Shown here in pieces: positions 1 to 5,262 of a stretch of 5,262 nt of DNA. The position numbers and the translations under genes were made by a program. The notes below the pieces were generated by a model that saw only the letters and a list, made by a program, of their open reading frames with translations, made no database searches and was not told where the DNA came from. The DNA lies in contig CANQEA010000096.1 in the NCBI GenBank assembly GCA_947594095.1, positions 1-5,262 of the forward strand, written 5' to 3'. Numbering within the stretch: the first letter of the stretch is position 1; each line of letters starts with the position of its first letter. The DNA comes from an uncultured Clostridia bacterium. GTDB taxonomy: Bacteria; Bacillota_A; Clostridia; TANB77; CAG-508.

Positions 1-67
1 TAATATAAAAAAAATCATAAATTCTTCAAAGAAATAATTTAGGTACGCATTTTTTCAACAATCAAGT

Positions 68-115
68 AAAGGCTGAAACCCTTTAATTTCAAAGGGTGTC
101 AACCTTTTTCTTTTT
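68..115 (+). terminator. Long hairpin with T-rich tail near the left edge
   Basis: 68-84 pairs with 91-107 around a 6-base loop: 15 pairs and two mismatches (77/98 and 73/102). On the plus strand the stem runs into TTTTTCTTTTT (105-115), a good intrinsic terminator for a gene entering from the left. On the minus strand the 73/102 mismatch becomes a G-U pair, so the RNA would also fold, but no U run follows. A leader structure or a recombination-related inverted repeat are less likely readings. Confidence 0.5.
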
Positions 116-135
116 ATAAACTGTCAAAGATGAGA

Positions 136-164
136 TATATATCTTAAAAAATATAATTTGTCAA
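136..164 (-). promoter_or_regulatory. Leftward promoter-like sequence downstream of 6S RNA
   Basis: A perfect -35 TTGACA (164-159), 17 bases, then TATATA (141-136) on the minus strand. It would start transcription near 129 and run out of the left edge, through the hairpin at 68-107, giving a leader of at least 125 nt for an unseen gene. It conflicts with reading that hairpin as a plus-strand terminator for a convergent gene, so at most one interpretation is the main one. Confidence 0.35.
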
Positions 165-203
165 TTCAATTATTAAATTTTTAAAAATTATCATAAGAAG
201 TTT

Positions 204-221
204 AAAGTTTACACAAACTTT
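204..221. repeat. Perfect short inverted repeat AAAGTTT-ACAC-AAACTTT
   Basis: A 7-bp perfect dyad with a 4-base spacer lies between the 6S 3' end and the leftward promoter-like sequence. On the minus strand a further half-site-like AAACTT follows immediately (203-198). It could be an operator for an unknown regulator or a weak back-up hairpin after 6S RNA. It is not followed by a U run. Confidence 0.45.
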
Positions 222-240
222 CCGATATTCTCCCAAACAT

Positions 241-441
241 AAAAATCCCCGCCTTAGCCGTTAGAGAGTTGAATTTTTAAGGACCTGTTCCTAAACAGGT
301 GGGTGCCTACCTAAATACTCATGGGCTTCTCACTAAGCTCCTGTTGGTAAGCTTATGAGCATGCACGCCATATTCAGAGATTCGGCCCCTCTTTCTATGT
401 GTTGGTTCTAAAAATTCTGTCTATCGCACTACGCAGGGTAA
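241..441 (-). ncRNA. ssrS: 6S RNA (probable), RNA polymerase-sequestering RNA
   Basis: 6S RNA mimics an open promoter and binds the housekeeping holoenzyme, accumulating in stationary phase. This block is far more GC-rich than its surroundings and has no ORF. It folds as a rod on the minus strand. The closing stem pairs 438-433 with 252-247, 431-428 with 258-255, 426-425 with 260-259, 423-420 with 265-262, and 417-408 with 280-271. A bubble follows, with a perfect 7-bp hairpin on its 3' side (300-283). GGGGCC (389-384) faces GGCACCC (307-301), and the apical arm pairs 361-355 with 322-316. Four G-U pairs (435/250, 428/258, 408/280, 360/317) would be A-C mismatches on the plus strand, which fixes the orientation. 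Blocks CCCUG..GUG.CG, GCCGAA, GUGCAUG, GAAGCC, CACCU..AGGU and CGGC..GCGGGG run collinearly with 6S RNAs as I remember them; no alignment was run. GCGGGG then AUUUUU makes a plausible 3' end. The main alternative is the raiA-motif RNA. Confidence 0.7.
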
Positions 442-445
442 TTTG

Positions 446-476
446 ATAATATATTTAATTGATTTTTATTAGTCTT
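446..476 (-). promoter_or_regulatory. Possible proximal promoter of the 6S RNA gene
   Basis: TATATT (453-448) or the overlapping TATTAT (451-446, five of six matches to TATAAT) lies 6 to 7 bases before the A at 439 that begins the ACCCUGCG block, which is where a mature 6S 5' end would be expected. The -35 is weak: AAGACT (476-471) 17 bases before TATATT. In an AT-rich stretch such -10 matches are common, so the position is the main support. Confidence 0.35.
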
Positions 477-492
477 CCTTTAAGTTATTTTT

Positions 493-521
493 ATTTTACC
501 ATAACTTATATTGTTTTACAA
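493..521 (-). promoter_or_regulatory. Distal promoter of the 6S RNA gene
   Basis: On the minus strand TTGTAA (521-516) and TAAAAT (498-493) are separated by exactly 17 bases, and TGG immediately before the -10 gives an extended -10 (TGn). This is a good housekeeping sigma-A type promoter even for AT-rich DNA. A start near 486 would give a precursor with about 45 extra nucleotides ahead of the 6S closing stem. Function is inferred from spacing and sequence only. Confidence 0.55.
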
Positions 522-618
522 ACAGATAAGTTGGAAAAAATGATTTGCTATCTTCTTTATAATAATTTAATCTTACTTTTTCATATATTATTCTCATTAA
601 ATTAAAGTTTTTTTGGGG

Positions 619-647
619 TTGATTTTTATAAAATTATATGATACAAT
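619..647 (+). promoter_or_regulatory. Plus-strand promoter-like sequence facing the 3' end of clpC
   Basis: TTGATT (619-624), a 17-base spacer and TACAAT (642-647) preceded by TGA (extended -10) form a credible housekeeping promoter. The predicted start (about 654) falls at the left foot of the 653-683 hairpin, so most transcripts would end after about 30 nt, with any read-through antisense to clpC. No plus-strand gene follows. It could be chance in AT-rich DNA. Confidence 0.35.
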
Positions 648-652
648 TAACT

Positions 653-683
653 AAATCTCGTGTTTTTATTGGCGAGGTTTTTT
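653..683. terminator. Hairpin at the end of clpC, with its T run on the plus strand
   Basis: 653-660 pairs with 673-680 around a 12-base loop. On the plus strand the 8-bp stem includes one U-G pair and is followed by a run of six T (678-683), so it is a normal intrinsic terminator for rightward transcription. For clpC (leftward) the same hairpin starts right after the stop codon, but one pair becomes a C-A mismatch and the trailing sequence AUUUAGUUAAUU is only loosely U-rich, so termination there may be leaky. It is probably bidirectional and stronger on the plus strand. Confidence 0.55.
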
Positions 684-3132
684 ATTTCATAACAACAACT
701 TTATCTTCTTCAACACCAATTTTTGTTTTCTTATTTTTTTCTAAGTTTCCGTCTAAAATTTCTTCTGCTAATCTATCTTCTAAAATATTTTGAATTGTTC
801 TTCTAAGTGGTCTTGCACCAAATGCTTTATCAATACCTTTACTTGCAATTAATGTTTTAACTTCTGGTGTTAATTCTATTTCTATTTTTTGTGCTTTTAA
901 ACGATTTGTTACTTCTTTTAGCATAATATCTATAATTTGATTAATCTCGTCATCTGTTAACTTATGGAATACAATAATTTCATCAATACGGTTAATAAAC
1001 TCTGGTCTAAATTCTTTTTTTACTGCTTCCATAACTTCTTTTTTAGTTTCTTCATATTCCTTTTCAGATTTAACACTTTCTTCTTCAGTTTTAACAAAGC
1101 CTAAAGATTTCTTTTCTGTAATTAATCTTGCTCCTATATTAGATGTCATTATAATTACTGTATTTCTAAAGTTTACTGTTCTTCCTTGAGAGTCTGTTAA
1201 TCTTCCATCATCAAGTATTTGAAGTAATATATTCATAACATCTGGATGTGCTTTTTCAATTTCATCAAATAGAATAACAGCATAAGGTTTTCTTCTTATT
1301 TTTTCTGTTAATTGACCACCTTCATCAAATCCCACATATCCTGGAGGTGAACCTATTAATTTAGCAACAGAATGTGGTTCCATATATTCTGACATATCAA
1401 TTCTAATCATAGCATCTTCTTCACCAAATAAACATTCTGCTAATGCTTTTGATAGTTCTGTTTTTCCAACTCCAGTTGGTCCTAAAAATAAGAACGAACC
1501 AATTGGTCTTTTAGGGTCTTTTAATCCCACTCTTCCTCTTCTAATTGCTTTTGCAACTGCTTCTACTGCTTCATTTTGCCCAATAACTCTTTCATGTAAA
1601 TTTTTTTCTAGATTTTTTAATTTCTCATTTTCATCTTCTGTTAATTTTTTAGCAGGAATACCTGTCCAGCTACTTATAACTTCTGCAATATTTTCTTCTG
1701 TGATATTTGTTACAGATTTTGTGTTTTTATTTTTCCATTTATTTTGTTCTTTTTCATACTTTTCTTTTAATTCTTTTTCTTTATCTCTTAATGTTGCAGC
1801 TTTTTCAAATTTTTGTGCTTTTACAGCTTCTTCTTTATCTTTTGATACATTTTCTATTTCTTCTTCTAATTCTTTTAAATTCTCTGGTTCTGTATAAGTT
1901 TTAAGTCTTGCACGAGAAGCAGCTTCATCTATTAAATCAATTGCTTTATCTGGCAAAAACCTGTCATTAATATATCTACTTGACATTTGACTTGCAGCTT
2001 CTATTGCTTCATCAGTTATTTTAACATTATGATGTGCTTCATATTTATCTCTAATTCCTTTTAAAATTGTAATTGTATCTTTTATAGATGGTTCTTGTAC
2101 AGTTACTGTACTAAATCTTCTCTCTAATGCAGCATCCTTTTCAATATATTTTCTATATTCGTTTAAAGTTGTTGCTCCAATTAATTGTATTTCTCCTCTT
2201 GCTAAAAGTGGTTTTAATATGTTTGCTGCATCTATTGCACCTTCTGCAGCACCTGCTCCAACAATAGTATGAATTTCATCAATAAATAAAATTACATCTC
2301 CTGCTTTTCTTACTTCTTTTAATGCTTTTTTAATTCTTTCTTCAAAATCTCCTCTATATTTTGCACCTGCAACCATTCCTGAAATATCCATTGTAACTAC
2401 TCTTTTATCTTTTAAAATTTCAGGTACATCACCAGATACAATTTTTTGTGCTAAACCTTCTACAACAGCTGTTTTTCCAACACCTGGTTCACCAATTAAA
2501 CAAGGATTATTTTTAGTTCTTCTAGATAAGATTTGTATTACTCTTTCTATTTCAGAACTTCTTCCAACAACAGGGTCTAATTTACCTTCTTCTGCTTTTT
2601 TAGTTAAATCTTCTCCAAATTGATTTAAAGTTGTTGTTTGATTATAACTTCCTTTCCCTTTAGAAGTTCCTTTTTCTCCTTTGGTCTGTTTTAAATCTTC
2701 TCCCTCATTTATAACTTTTATAATTTCATTATATAATTTAGGAATATTAACATTTAAATCTAATAGTATTCTAGTTGCAATACAATCTCCTTCTTTAAGT
2801 ATTCCTATTAAAATATGTTCTGTTCCTATATAATTATATCCCAATTTTTTAGCTTCAATAAAAGCATTTTCTATTACTCTTTTAGTTCTAGGGGTAAAAC
2901 CTAAAGTTTCGTTTGTCTGTTCTTCTCTTCCAATCAACTCTTCAATTTTAGCAATTATATCATCCGGCTCTACTTCTTGATTTTCTAAAACTTTAGCTGC
3001 AACTCCACTTCCTTCATTTGCTAGACCATATAAAATATGTTCTGTTCCTATATAATTGTGTCCAAGCTCTATGGCAATTTCATTTGCCATTTCAATTGCT
3101 TTTTTAGCTCTACTTGTAAAATTATATGTCAT
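682..3132 (-). CDS. clpC: ClpC, AAA+ unfoldase subunit of the ClpCP protease
   Basis: ClpC is a hexameric Hsp100 ATPase that unfolds proteins delivered by adaptors or carrying phosphoarginine, and threads them into ClpP. The 816-aa protein is full length (B. subtilis ClpC is 810). It has a double Clp-N repeat (about 1-145, with [11 protein letters not shown] and [11 protein letters not shown] marking the two copies). A low-complexity Lys/Gly/Ser/Thr linker follows (about 146-168). AAA domain 1 has Walker A GEPGVGKT (214-221), pore loop KYRG (258-261), Walker B VILFIDE (280-286) and arginine finger region ERR (337-339). The ClpC-type middle domain contains a UVR-like coiled coil (about 420-465). 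AAA domain 2 has Walker A GPTGVGKT (551-558), pore loop GYVG (598-601), Walker B VILFDE (619-624) and sensor 2 GARPLRR (772-778). LGF at 677-679 is the expected ClpP-docking tripeptide, so this is a protease partner and not a ClpB-type disaggregase. The start at 3132 follows a GAAAGGAAG Shine-Dalgarno. It is the last gene of the operon. Confidence 0.98.
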   Translation of the reverse strand: MTYNFTSRAKKAIEMANEIAIELGHNYIGTEHILYGLANEGSGVAAKVLENQEVEPDDIIAKIEELIGREEQTNETLGFTPRTKRVIENAFIEAKKLGYNYIGTEHILIGILKEGDCIATRILLDLNVNIPKLYNEIIKVINEGEDLKQTKGEKGTSKGKGSYNQTTTLNQFGEDLTKKAEEGKLDPVVGRSSEIERVIQILSRRTKNNPCLIGEPGVGKTAVVEGLAQKIVSGDVPEILKDKRVVTMDISGMVAGAKYRGDFEERIKKALKEVRKAGDVILFIDEIHTIVGAGAAEGAIDAANILKPLLARGEIQLIGATTLNEYRKYIEKDAALERRFSTVTVQEPSIKDTITILKGIRDKYEAHHNVKITDEAIEAASQMSSRYINDRFLPDKAIDLIDEAASRARLKTYTEPENLKELEEEIENVSKDKEEAVKAQKFEKAATLRDKEKELKEKYEKEQNKWKNKNTKSVTNITEENIAEVISSWTGIPAKKLTEDENEKLKNLEKNLHERVIGQNEAVEAVAKAIRRGRVGLKDPKRPIGSFLFLGPTGVGKTELSKALAECLFGEEDAMIRIDMSEYMEPHSVAKLIGSPPGYVGFDEGGQLTEKIRRKPYAVILFDEIEKAHPDVMNILLQILDDGRLTDSQGRTVNFRNTVIIMTSNIGARLITEKKSLGFVKTEEESVKSEKEYEETKKEVMEAVKKEFRPEFINRIDEIIVFHKLTDDEINQIIDIMLKEVTNRLKAQKIEIELTPEVKTLIASKGIDKAFGARPLRRTIQNILEDRLAEEILDGNLEKNKKTKIGVEEDKVVVMK

Positions 3133-3158
3133 AATAACACTTCCTTTCTCTTAACATT

Positions 3159-4172
3159 TTAATTGTCTGCATTTATAATCTCTTTAATAACTTCTGCTCT
3201 TTTTATATCTCGTTCTAATGTTTCATATTGCTCTCCTACGTATTTTTGCAAGCTTGCTGGTTTAGTATATAAATATAGTTTTTTTACTTTTAAATCTGTC
3301 ATATCTTTTAAAATTCCAAGATCTGTTCCAAGTTTAATATTAGACAAGAATTCTCTAGTTTCTTCTGATGAAATTTTCCTACAATTAGCTAAAATTCCAT
3401 AACTTCTACATATTTTATCCTCTAAATCTATACTATCTTTACTTAAAAACTTCCTAGCTTGTCTTTCTTGTTCAATTATTGTTTGAACAATTGACTGTAA
3501 ATTTTGAATAATTTCATCTTCTGAAATACCTAAAGTTCTTTTATTAGATATTTGATACATATCTCCTGAGCTTTCACTATTTTCTCCGTAAACTCCTCTT
3601 ATATCAATTCCAAAACTTGTAATTGCTTCTAATACTTTTTTAGTATTTCTTGTTTTACGAAGAGCAGGAAGATGAACCATACATGACGCTCTAAGGCCTG
3701 TTCCTACATTACTTGGGCAACTTGTTAAGTATCCGTATTTTTCACTTATACTATATCCTAATACTTCTCCTATTTTTTCATCTATTTCTCTTGCTAAATT
3801 TAGAGTATTTTTTAAGTCTAAACCTGAATTAAATACTTGTATTCTTAAATGATCTTCTTCACCAATCATAATACATATATTTTCTTCATCATTAATTAAA
3901 ATACTACCAGTATCATTCTTGTTTAATACAAATTCTGGACTTACCAAATTTTTCTCGACTAAACTCATTTTTGTAATGTCATCCATATCTTTTAATTTAA
4001 AAAACTTTAATGAGTACCCAATTGAATACAAATTATCTTTTATTTTATTTTCTAGAGATTCTAGTTCTTCTTTTGATAAATTAAAACGATATCCCTCAAT
4101 ATTTCTTGCTAATCTAATTCTTGTACTAATTGCAACATCAGAATCATTTCCTGTTTGTAAATACCAGTTCAT
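3159..4172 (-). CDS. mcsB: McsB, protein-arginine kinase
   Basis: McsB transfers phosphate from ATP to arginine side chains of proteins, marking them for ClpC-ClpP and relieving CtsR repression. It has the phosphagen-kinase fold. Visible motifs are the nucleotide-binding STRIRLARN (about 16-24), the acidic GEEDHLRIQ (104-112), and the catalytic-loop block YLTSCPSNVGTGLRAS (148-163), whose C152 matches the reactive cysteine of Bacillus McsB. There follow YGENSESSGDMYQISN (195-210) and, near the C-terminus, RDIKRA (321-326), which corresponds to the RDxxRA phosphoarginine-binding motif used for allosteric control. At 337 aa it is shorter than the 363-aa Bacillus subtilis protein: about 15 residues fewer before the first motif and about 10 fewer at the C-terminus, as is usual in clostridia. 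The start at 4172 has GGAGG 7 bases upstream. It lies 16 bases after mcsA and 26 before clpC. No key residue is missing. Confidence 0.97.
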   Translation of the reverse strand: MNWYLQTGNDSDVAISTRIRLARNIEGYRFNLSKEELESLENKIKDNLYSIGYSLKFFKLKDMDDITKMSLVEKNLVSPEFVLNKNDTGSILINDEENICIMIGEEDHLRIQVFNSGLDLKNTLNLAREIDEKIGEVLGYSISEKYGYLTSCPSNVGTGLRASCMVHLPALRKTRNTKKVLEAITSFGIDIRGVYGENSESSGDMYQISNKRTLGISEDEIIQNLQSIVQTIIEQERQARKFLSKDSIDLEDKICRSYGILANCRKISSEETREFLSNIKLGTDLGILKDMTDLKVKKLYLYTKPASLQKYVGEQYETLERDIKRAEVIKEIINADN

Positions 4173-4188
4173 ACTTATTCCTCCATTC

Positions 4189-4740
4189 CTATTTTTCTTT
4201 TTTCTTTATTTCATCTCTTAATTTTGCTGCATCTTCATATCTCTCTTCTTTAATAGCAGTTTTTAAATCATTTTTTAATTTTTCAAGTTCATCTATTTTA
4301 TTATCTTTTTTTGCTTTTTCTTGATTAGAAGGCTTAGCACTTACTGAATTTTCTTTTTTAGTAATAGGTCCAATTCTTCCAACATGCCTGTTGTTTCCTT
4401 GAATTCTTTTTAAGATTGGATCTATTTTTTCTTCAAATACATCATAGCAATGACTACATCCAAACTTTCCTGTATTTGCAATATCTTCAAATGTAAATCC
4501 GCAATTATCGCATTTTAGTTCTTTTATAGTATTTAAAAGTGGCATAAATTCTGGTGTGTCAAAATCTTCCATAAAGTCTCCAAAGAAACTTGAAAAATCA
4601 ATTGGCATACTAAAGTCCATATGAGTTATTCCTAATTTCTGGCTACATTCTTCACATAAATTAAGCTCTTTTTTTACTCCATTAATGTTTTCTGAATATC
4701 TAACATTTGCCTCATTTTTTTTACAATTATCACATAACAT
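4189..4740 (-). CDS. mcsA: McsA, zinc-finger activator of the arginine kinase McsB
   Basis: McsA is a cytoplasmic partner of McsB; it binds zinc and stimulates McsB kinase and adaptor activity. The 183-aa protein shows two CxxC-pair zinc modules: C3/C6 with C29/C32, and C77/C80 with C95/C98. Between them is an acidic, phenylalanine- and methionine-rich stretch (about 41-66). A linker rich in lysine and polar residues (about 120-147) leads to a C-terminal UVR domain (about 148-183, ELEKLKNDLKTAIKEERYED then AAKLRDEIKK), a helical hairpin of the type that mediates protein contacts in this family and in UvrB/UvrC. The start at 4740 is supported by AAAGGAGG 8 bases upstream, within the 17-base gap after ctsR. 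The stop is TAG, whereas the other three genes use TAA. The mcsB start lies 16 bases downstream, so the two are almost certainly co-translated partners. All eight cysteines are present, so the protein looks functional. Confidence 0.95.
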   Translation of the reverse strand: MLCDNCKKNEANVRYSENINGVKKELNLCEECSQKLGITHMDFSMPIDFSSFFGDFMEDFDTPEFMPLLNTIKELKCDNCGFTFEDIANTGKFGCSHCYDVFEEKIDPILKRIQGNNRHVGRIGPITKKENSVSAKPSNQEKAKKDNKIDELEKLKNDLKTAIKEERYEDAAKLRDEIKKKEK

Positions 4741-4757
4741 AGTTTTTTCCTCCTTTT

Positions 4758-5204
4758 TTATTCTTCTATGTTTAATAACATATTTTTAAATATTCTTGCT
4801 CTTACTTCATCTTTAATATTTTGTCCAAGTTGTAACACATTATCACTTGTTGCAACTTTAATTAATTTTGCTTCTTTTTCAGTTAATAGTCCATATGTTA
4901 AAAAATCACTAATTAGTATATCCACTTCATTGGAAGTGAGTGTCTTTCCTATATTGTTAATTATATGCATAATATAATCTGATTTTGTACTACTTAGTTT
5001 TTTTATTACAATATGTCCTCCACCTCCTCTTTTACTTTCTACATAATAGCCTTGTGATGGTTTAAATCTTGTAGCTATTACATAATTAATTTGAGATGGC
5101 ACACAATTGAATTGTTCTGCTAGTTCATTTCTTTGTATTTCAATTGTCTGATTTTCTTCAAAAAGTTCTTTAATAAATTCTTCTATTATATCTGACATTC
5201 TCAT
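4758..5204 (-). CDS. ctsR: CtsR, transcriptional repressor of class III heat-shock genes
   Basis: CtsR is a dimeric winged-helix repressor. It binds heptad repeats upstream of its own operon and clp genes, and lets go on heat or when McsB acts on it. The N-terminal SDIIEEFI segment leads into the helix-turn-helix (NELAEQFNCVPSQINYVIATRF, about residues 26-47). The wing ESKRGGGG follows (about 56-63); it carries the conserved arginine and the tetraglycine loop known as heat sensor and McsB target region in Bacillus-type CtsR. The C-terminal half is the helical dimerisation/McsB-contact domain. I chose the ATG at 5204 because AAAGGAG (5220-5214) lies 9 bases before it. An in-frame ATG at 5213 directly abuts that Shine-Dalgarno and would add only MTN; clostridial homologues I remember also begin about four residues before SDII. 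Length (148 aa) is normal. It is the first gene of the operon, 17 bases before mcsA. Confidence 0.96.
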   Translation of the reverse strand: MRMSDIIEEFIKELFEENQTIEIQRNELAEQFNCVPSQINYVIATRFKPSQGYYVESKRGGGGHIVIKKLSSTKSDYIMHIINNIGKTLTSNEVDILISDFLTYGLLTEKEAKLIKVATSDNVLQLGQNIKDEVRARIFKNMLLNIEE

Positions 5205-5213
5205 ATTTGTCAT

Positions 5214-5220
5214 CTCCTTT
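5214..5220 (-). promoter_or_regulatory. Ribosome binding site that decides the ctsR start
   Basis: AAAGGAG directly touches the upstream in-frame ATG (5213) but is 9 bases from the ATG at 5204, so the latter is the better start. The six bases of spacing usually needed are absent for 5213. Confidence 0.75.
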
Positions 5221-5221
5221 A

Positions 5222-5244
5222 CTTGACTTTGACTTTCTTTGACC
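5222..5244 (-). promoter_or_regulatory. CtsR operator with a third partial heptad
   Basis: On the minus strand GGTCAAA (5244-5238), GAA, AGTCAAA (5234-5228) matches the CtsR consensus RGTCAAA-NAN-RGTCAAA at every position. It covers roughly +1 to +17, so bound CtsR would block initiation, giving autoregulation of the whole operon. A further imperfect copy, AGTCAAG (5228-5222), overlaps the second heptad by one base and ends one base before the ctsR Shine-Dalgarno (5220-5214). Confidence 0.92.
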
Positions 5245-5253
5245 TACAATGTT

Positions 5254-5259
5254 ATTATA
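5254..5259 (-). promoter_or_regulatory. -10 box of the ctsR operon promoter
   Basis: A perfect TATAAT on the minus strand lies just upstream of the CtsR operator. A transcription start around 5247-5245 is expected, about 40 bases before the ctsR start codon. The matching -35 box lies beyond the window's right edge and cannot be checked. No CIRCE (HrcA) inverted repeat is seen in the visible leader. Confidence 0.75.
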
Positions 5260-5262
5260 CTA

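Larger units (their letters stand above)
1..240. other. AT-rich non-coding left flank
   Basis: No open reading frame of convincing length or with a ribosome binding site is seen on either strand; the one ATG after an A-rich stretch on the minus strand (near 37) hits a stop after three codons. The stretch holds the dyad, the leftward promoter-like sequence and the T-tailed hairpin listed separately. The gene on the left lies outside the window, and its strand cannot be decided. Confidence 0.6.

Noticed and set aside
99..127. A second leftward promoter starting at TTGACA (127-122)
   Set aside because: Seventeen bases downstream there is GGTTGA in place of a -10 box, inside the hairpin arm.
241..441. 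Structured RNA encoded on the plus strand
   Set aside because: Four base pairs that are G-U on the minus strand become A-C mismatches on the plus strand, and the promoter-like sequences point along the minus strand.
241..441. tmRNA, SRP RNA or RNase P RNA
   Set aside because: It lacks a tRNA-like end with a tag reading frame, the conserved SRP apical loop, and the conserved RNase P core. The length and rod-like fold fit 6S better.
241..441. raiA-motif RNA
   Set aside because: It is a real alternative for a 200-nt clostridial RNA, but the rod with a bubble-side hairpin and the collinear 6S-like blocks favour 6S. The raiA or comFC genes expected beside it are not visible, although the left neighbour lies outside the window.
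1700..1904. Two overlapping 65-codon plus-strand reading frames opposite clpC
   Set aside because: They are rich in Leu, Phe and Ser only because they read the Lys/Glu-rich coiled coil of ClpC backwards, and they have no ribosome binding site.
3163..4324. Plus-strand reading frames of 64 to 100 codons opposite mcsB and mcsA
   Set aside because: They are antisense shadows of well-supported genes, with hydrophobic low-complexity products and no initiation signals.
4768..4977. Plus-strand 69-codon frame opposite ctsR
   Set aside because: It is antisense to the conserved C-terminal half of CtsR, with no Shine-Dalgarno and no recognisable product.
5205..5213. ctsR start at 5213
   Set aside because: The Shine-Dalgarno touches this ATG, leaving no spacing. 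The ATG at 5204 has 9 bases and fits the family's N-terminus. The difference is three residues only.

Overview
The window comes from a very AT-rich, low-GC Gram-positive bacterium, most likely a member of the Clostridia. The evidence is the strongly A/T-biased codon use, the GGAGG-type ribosome binding sites, the CtsR-controlled class III heat-shock operon and the short N-terminus of McsB. I cannot name a genus from the sequence alone.

The right-hand four fifths (about 682-5262, all minus strand, read right to left) is a complete ctsR-mcsA-mcsB-clpC operon. Gaps between genes are only 16 to 26 bases and each gene has its own Shine-Dalgarno sequence. A -10 box and a textbook CtsR heptad operator lie just upstream of ctsR; the -35 box falls outside the window. 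The four products form one quality-control circuit. CtsR represses the operon. McsA (zinc-binding) activates the arginine kinase McsB. McsB inactivates CtsR and marks damaged proteins with phosphoarginine. ClpC is the AAA+ unfoldase that feeds these substrates to ClpP. All family-defining residues I looked for are intact.

The left 680 bases hold no protein gene. Their main content is a GC-rich, highly structured RNA of about 200 nt on the minus strand (about 241-441). I read it as 6S RNA (ssrS), the RNA decoy that sequesters RNA polymerase holoenzyme. The basis is its long imperfect closing stem, a large asymmetric bubble with a hairpin on the 3' side, an apical arm, and blocks collinear with 6S RNAs I remember from other phyla. 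Four G-U pairs that exist only on the minus strand fix its orientation. Two candidate promoters lie upstream of it.

The rest of the left flank is AT-rich DNA. It contains a hairpin at the end of clpC, a plus-strand promoter-like sequence that abuts this hairpin, a short perfect dyad, a leftward promoter-like sequence, and a strong hairpin with a T-rich tail near the left edge. No radA or disA gene follows clpC, unlike the arrangement in Bacillus and many clostridia. Nothing in the window looks like a wholly new system. The most interesting items are the 6S locus with its possible tandem promoters and the small regulatory elements around it.
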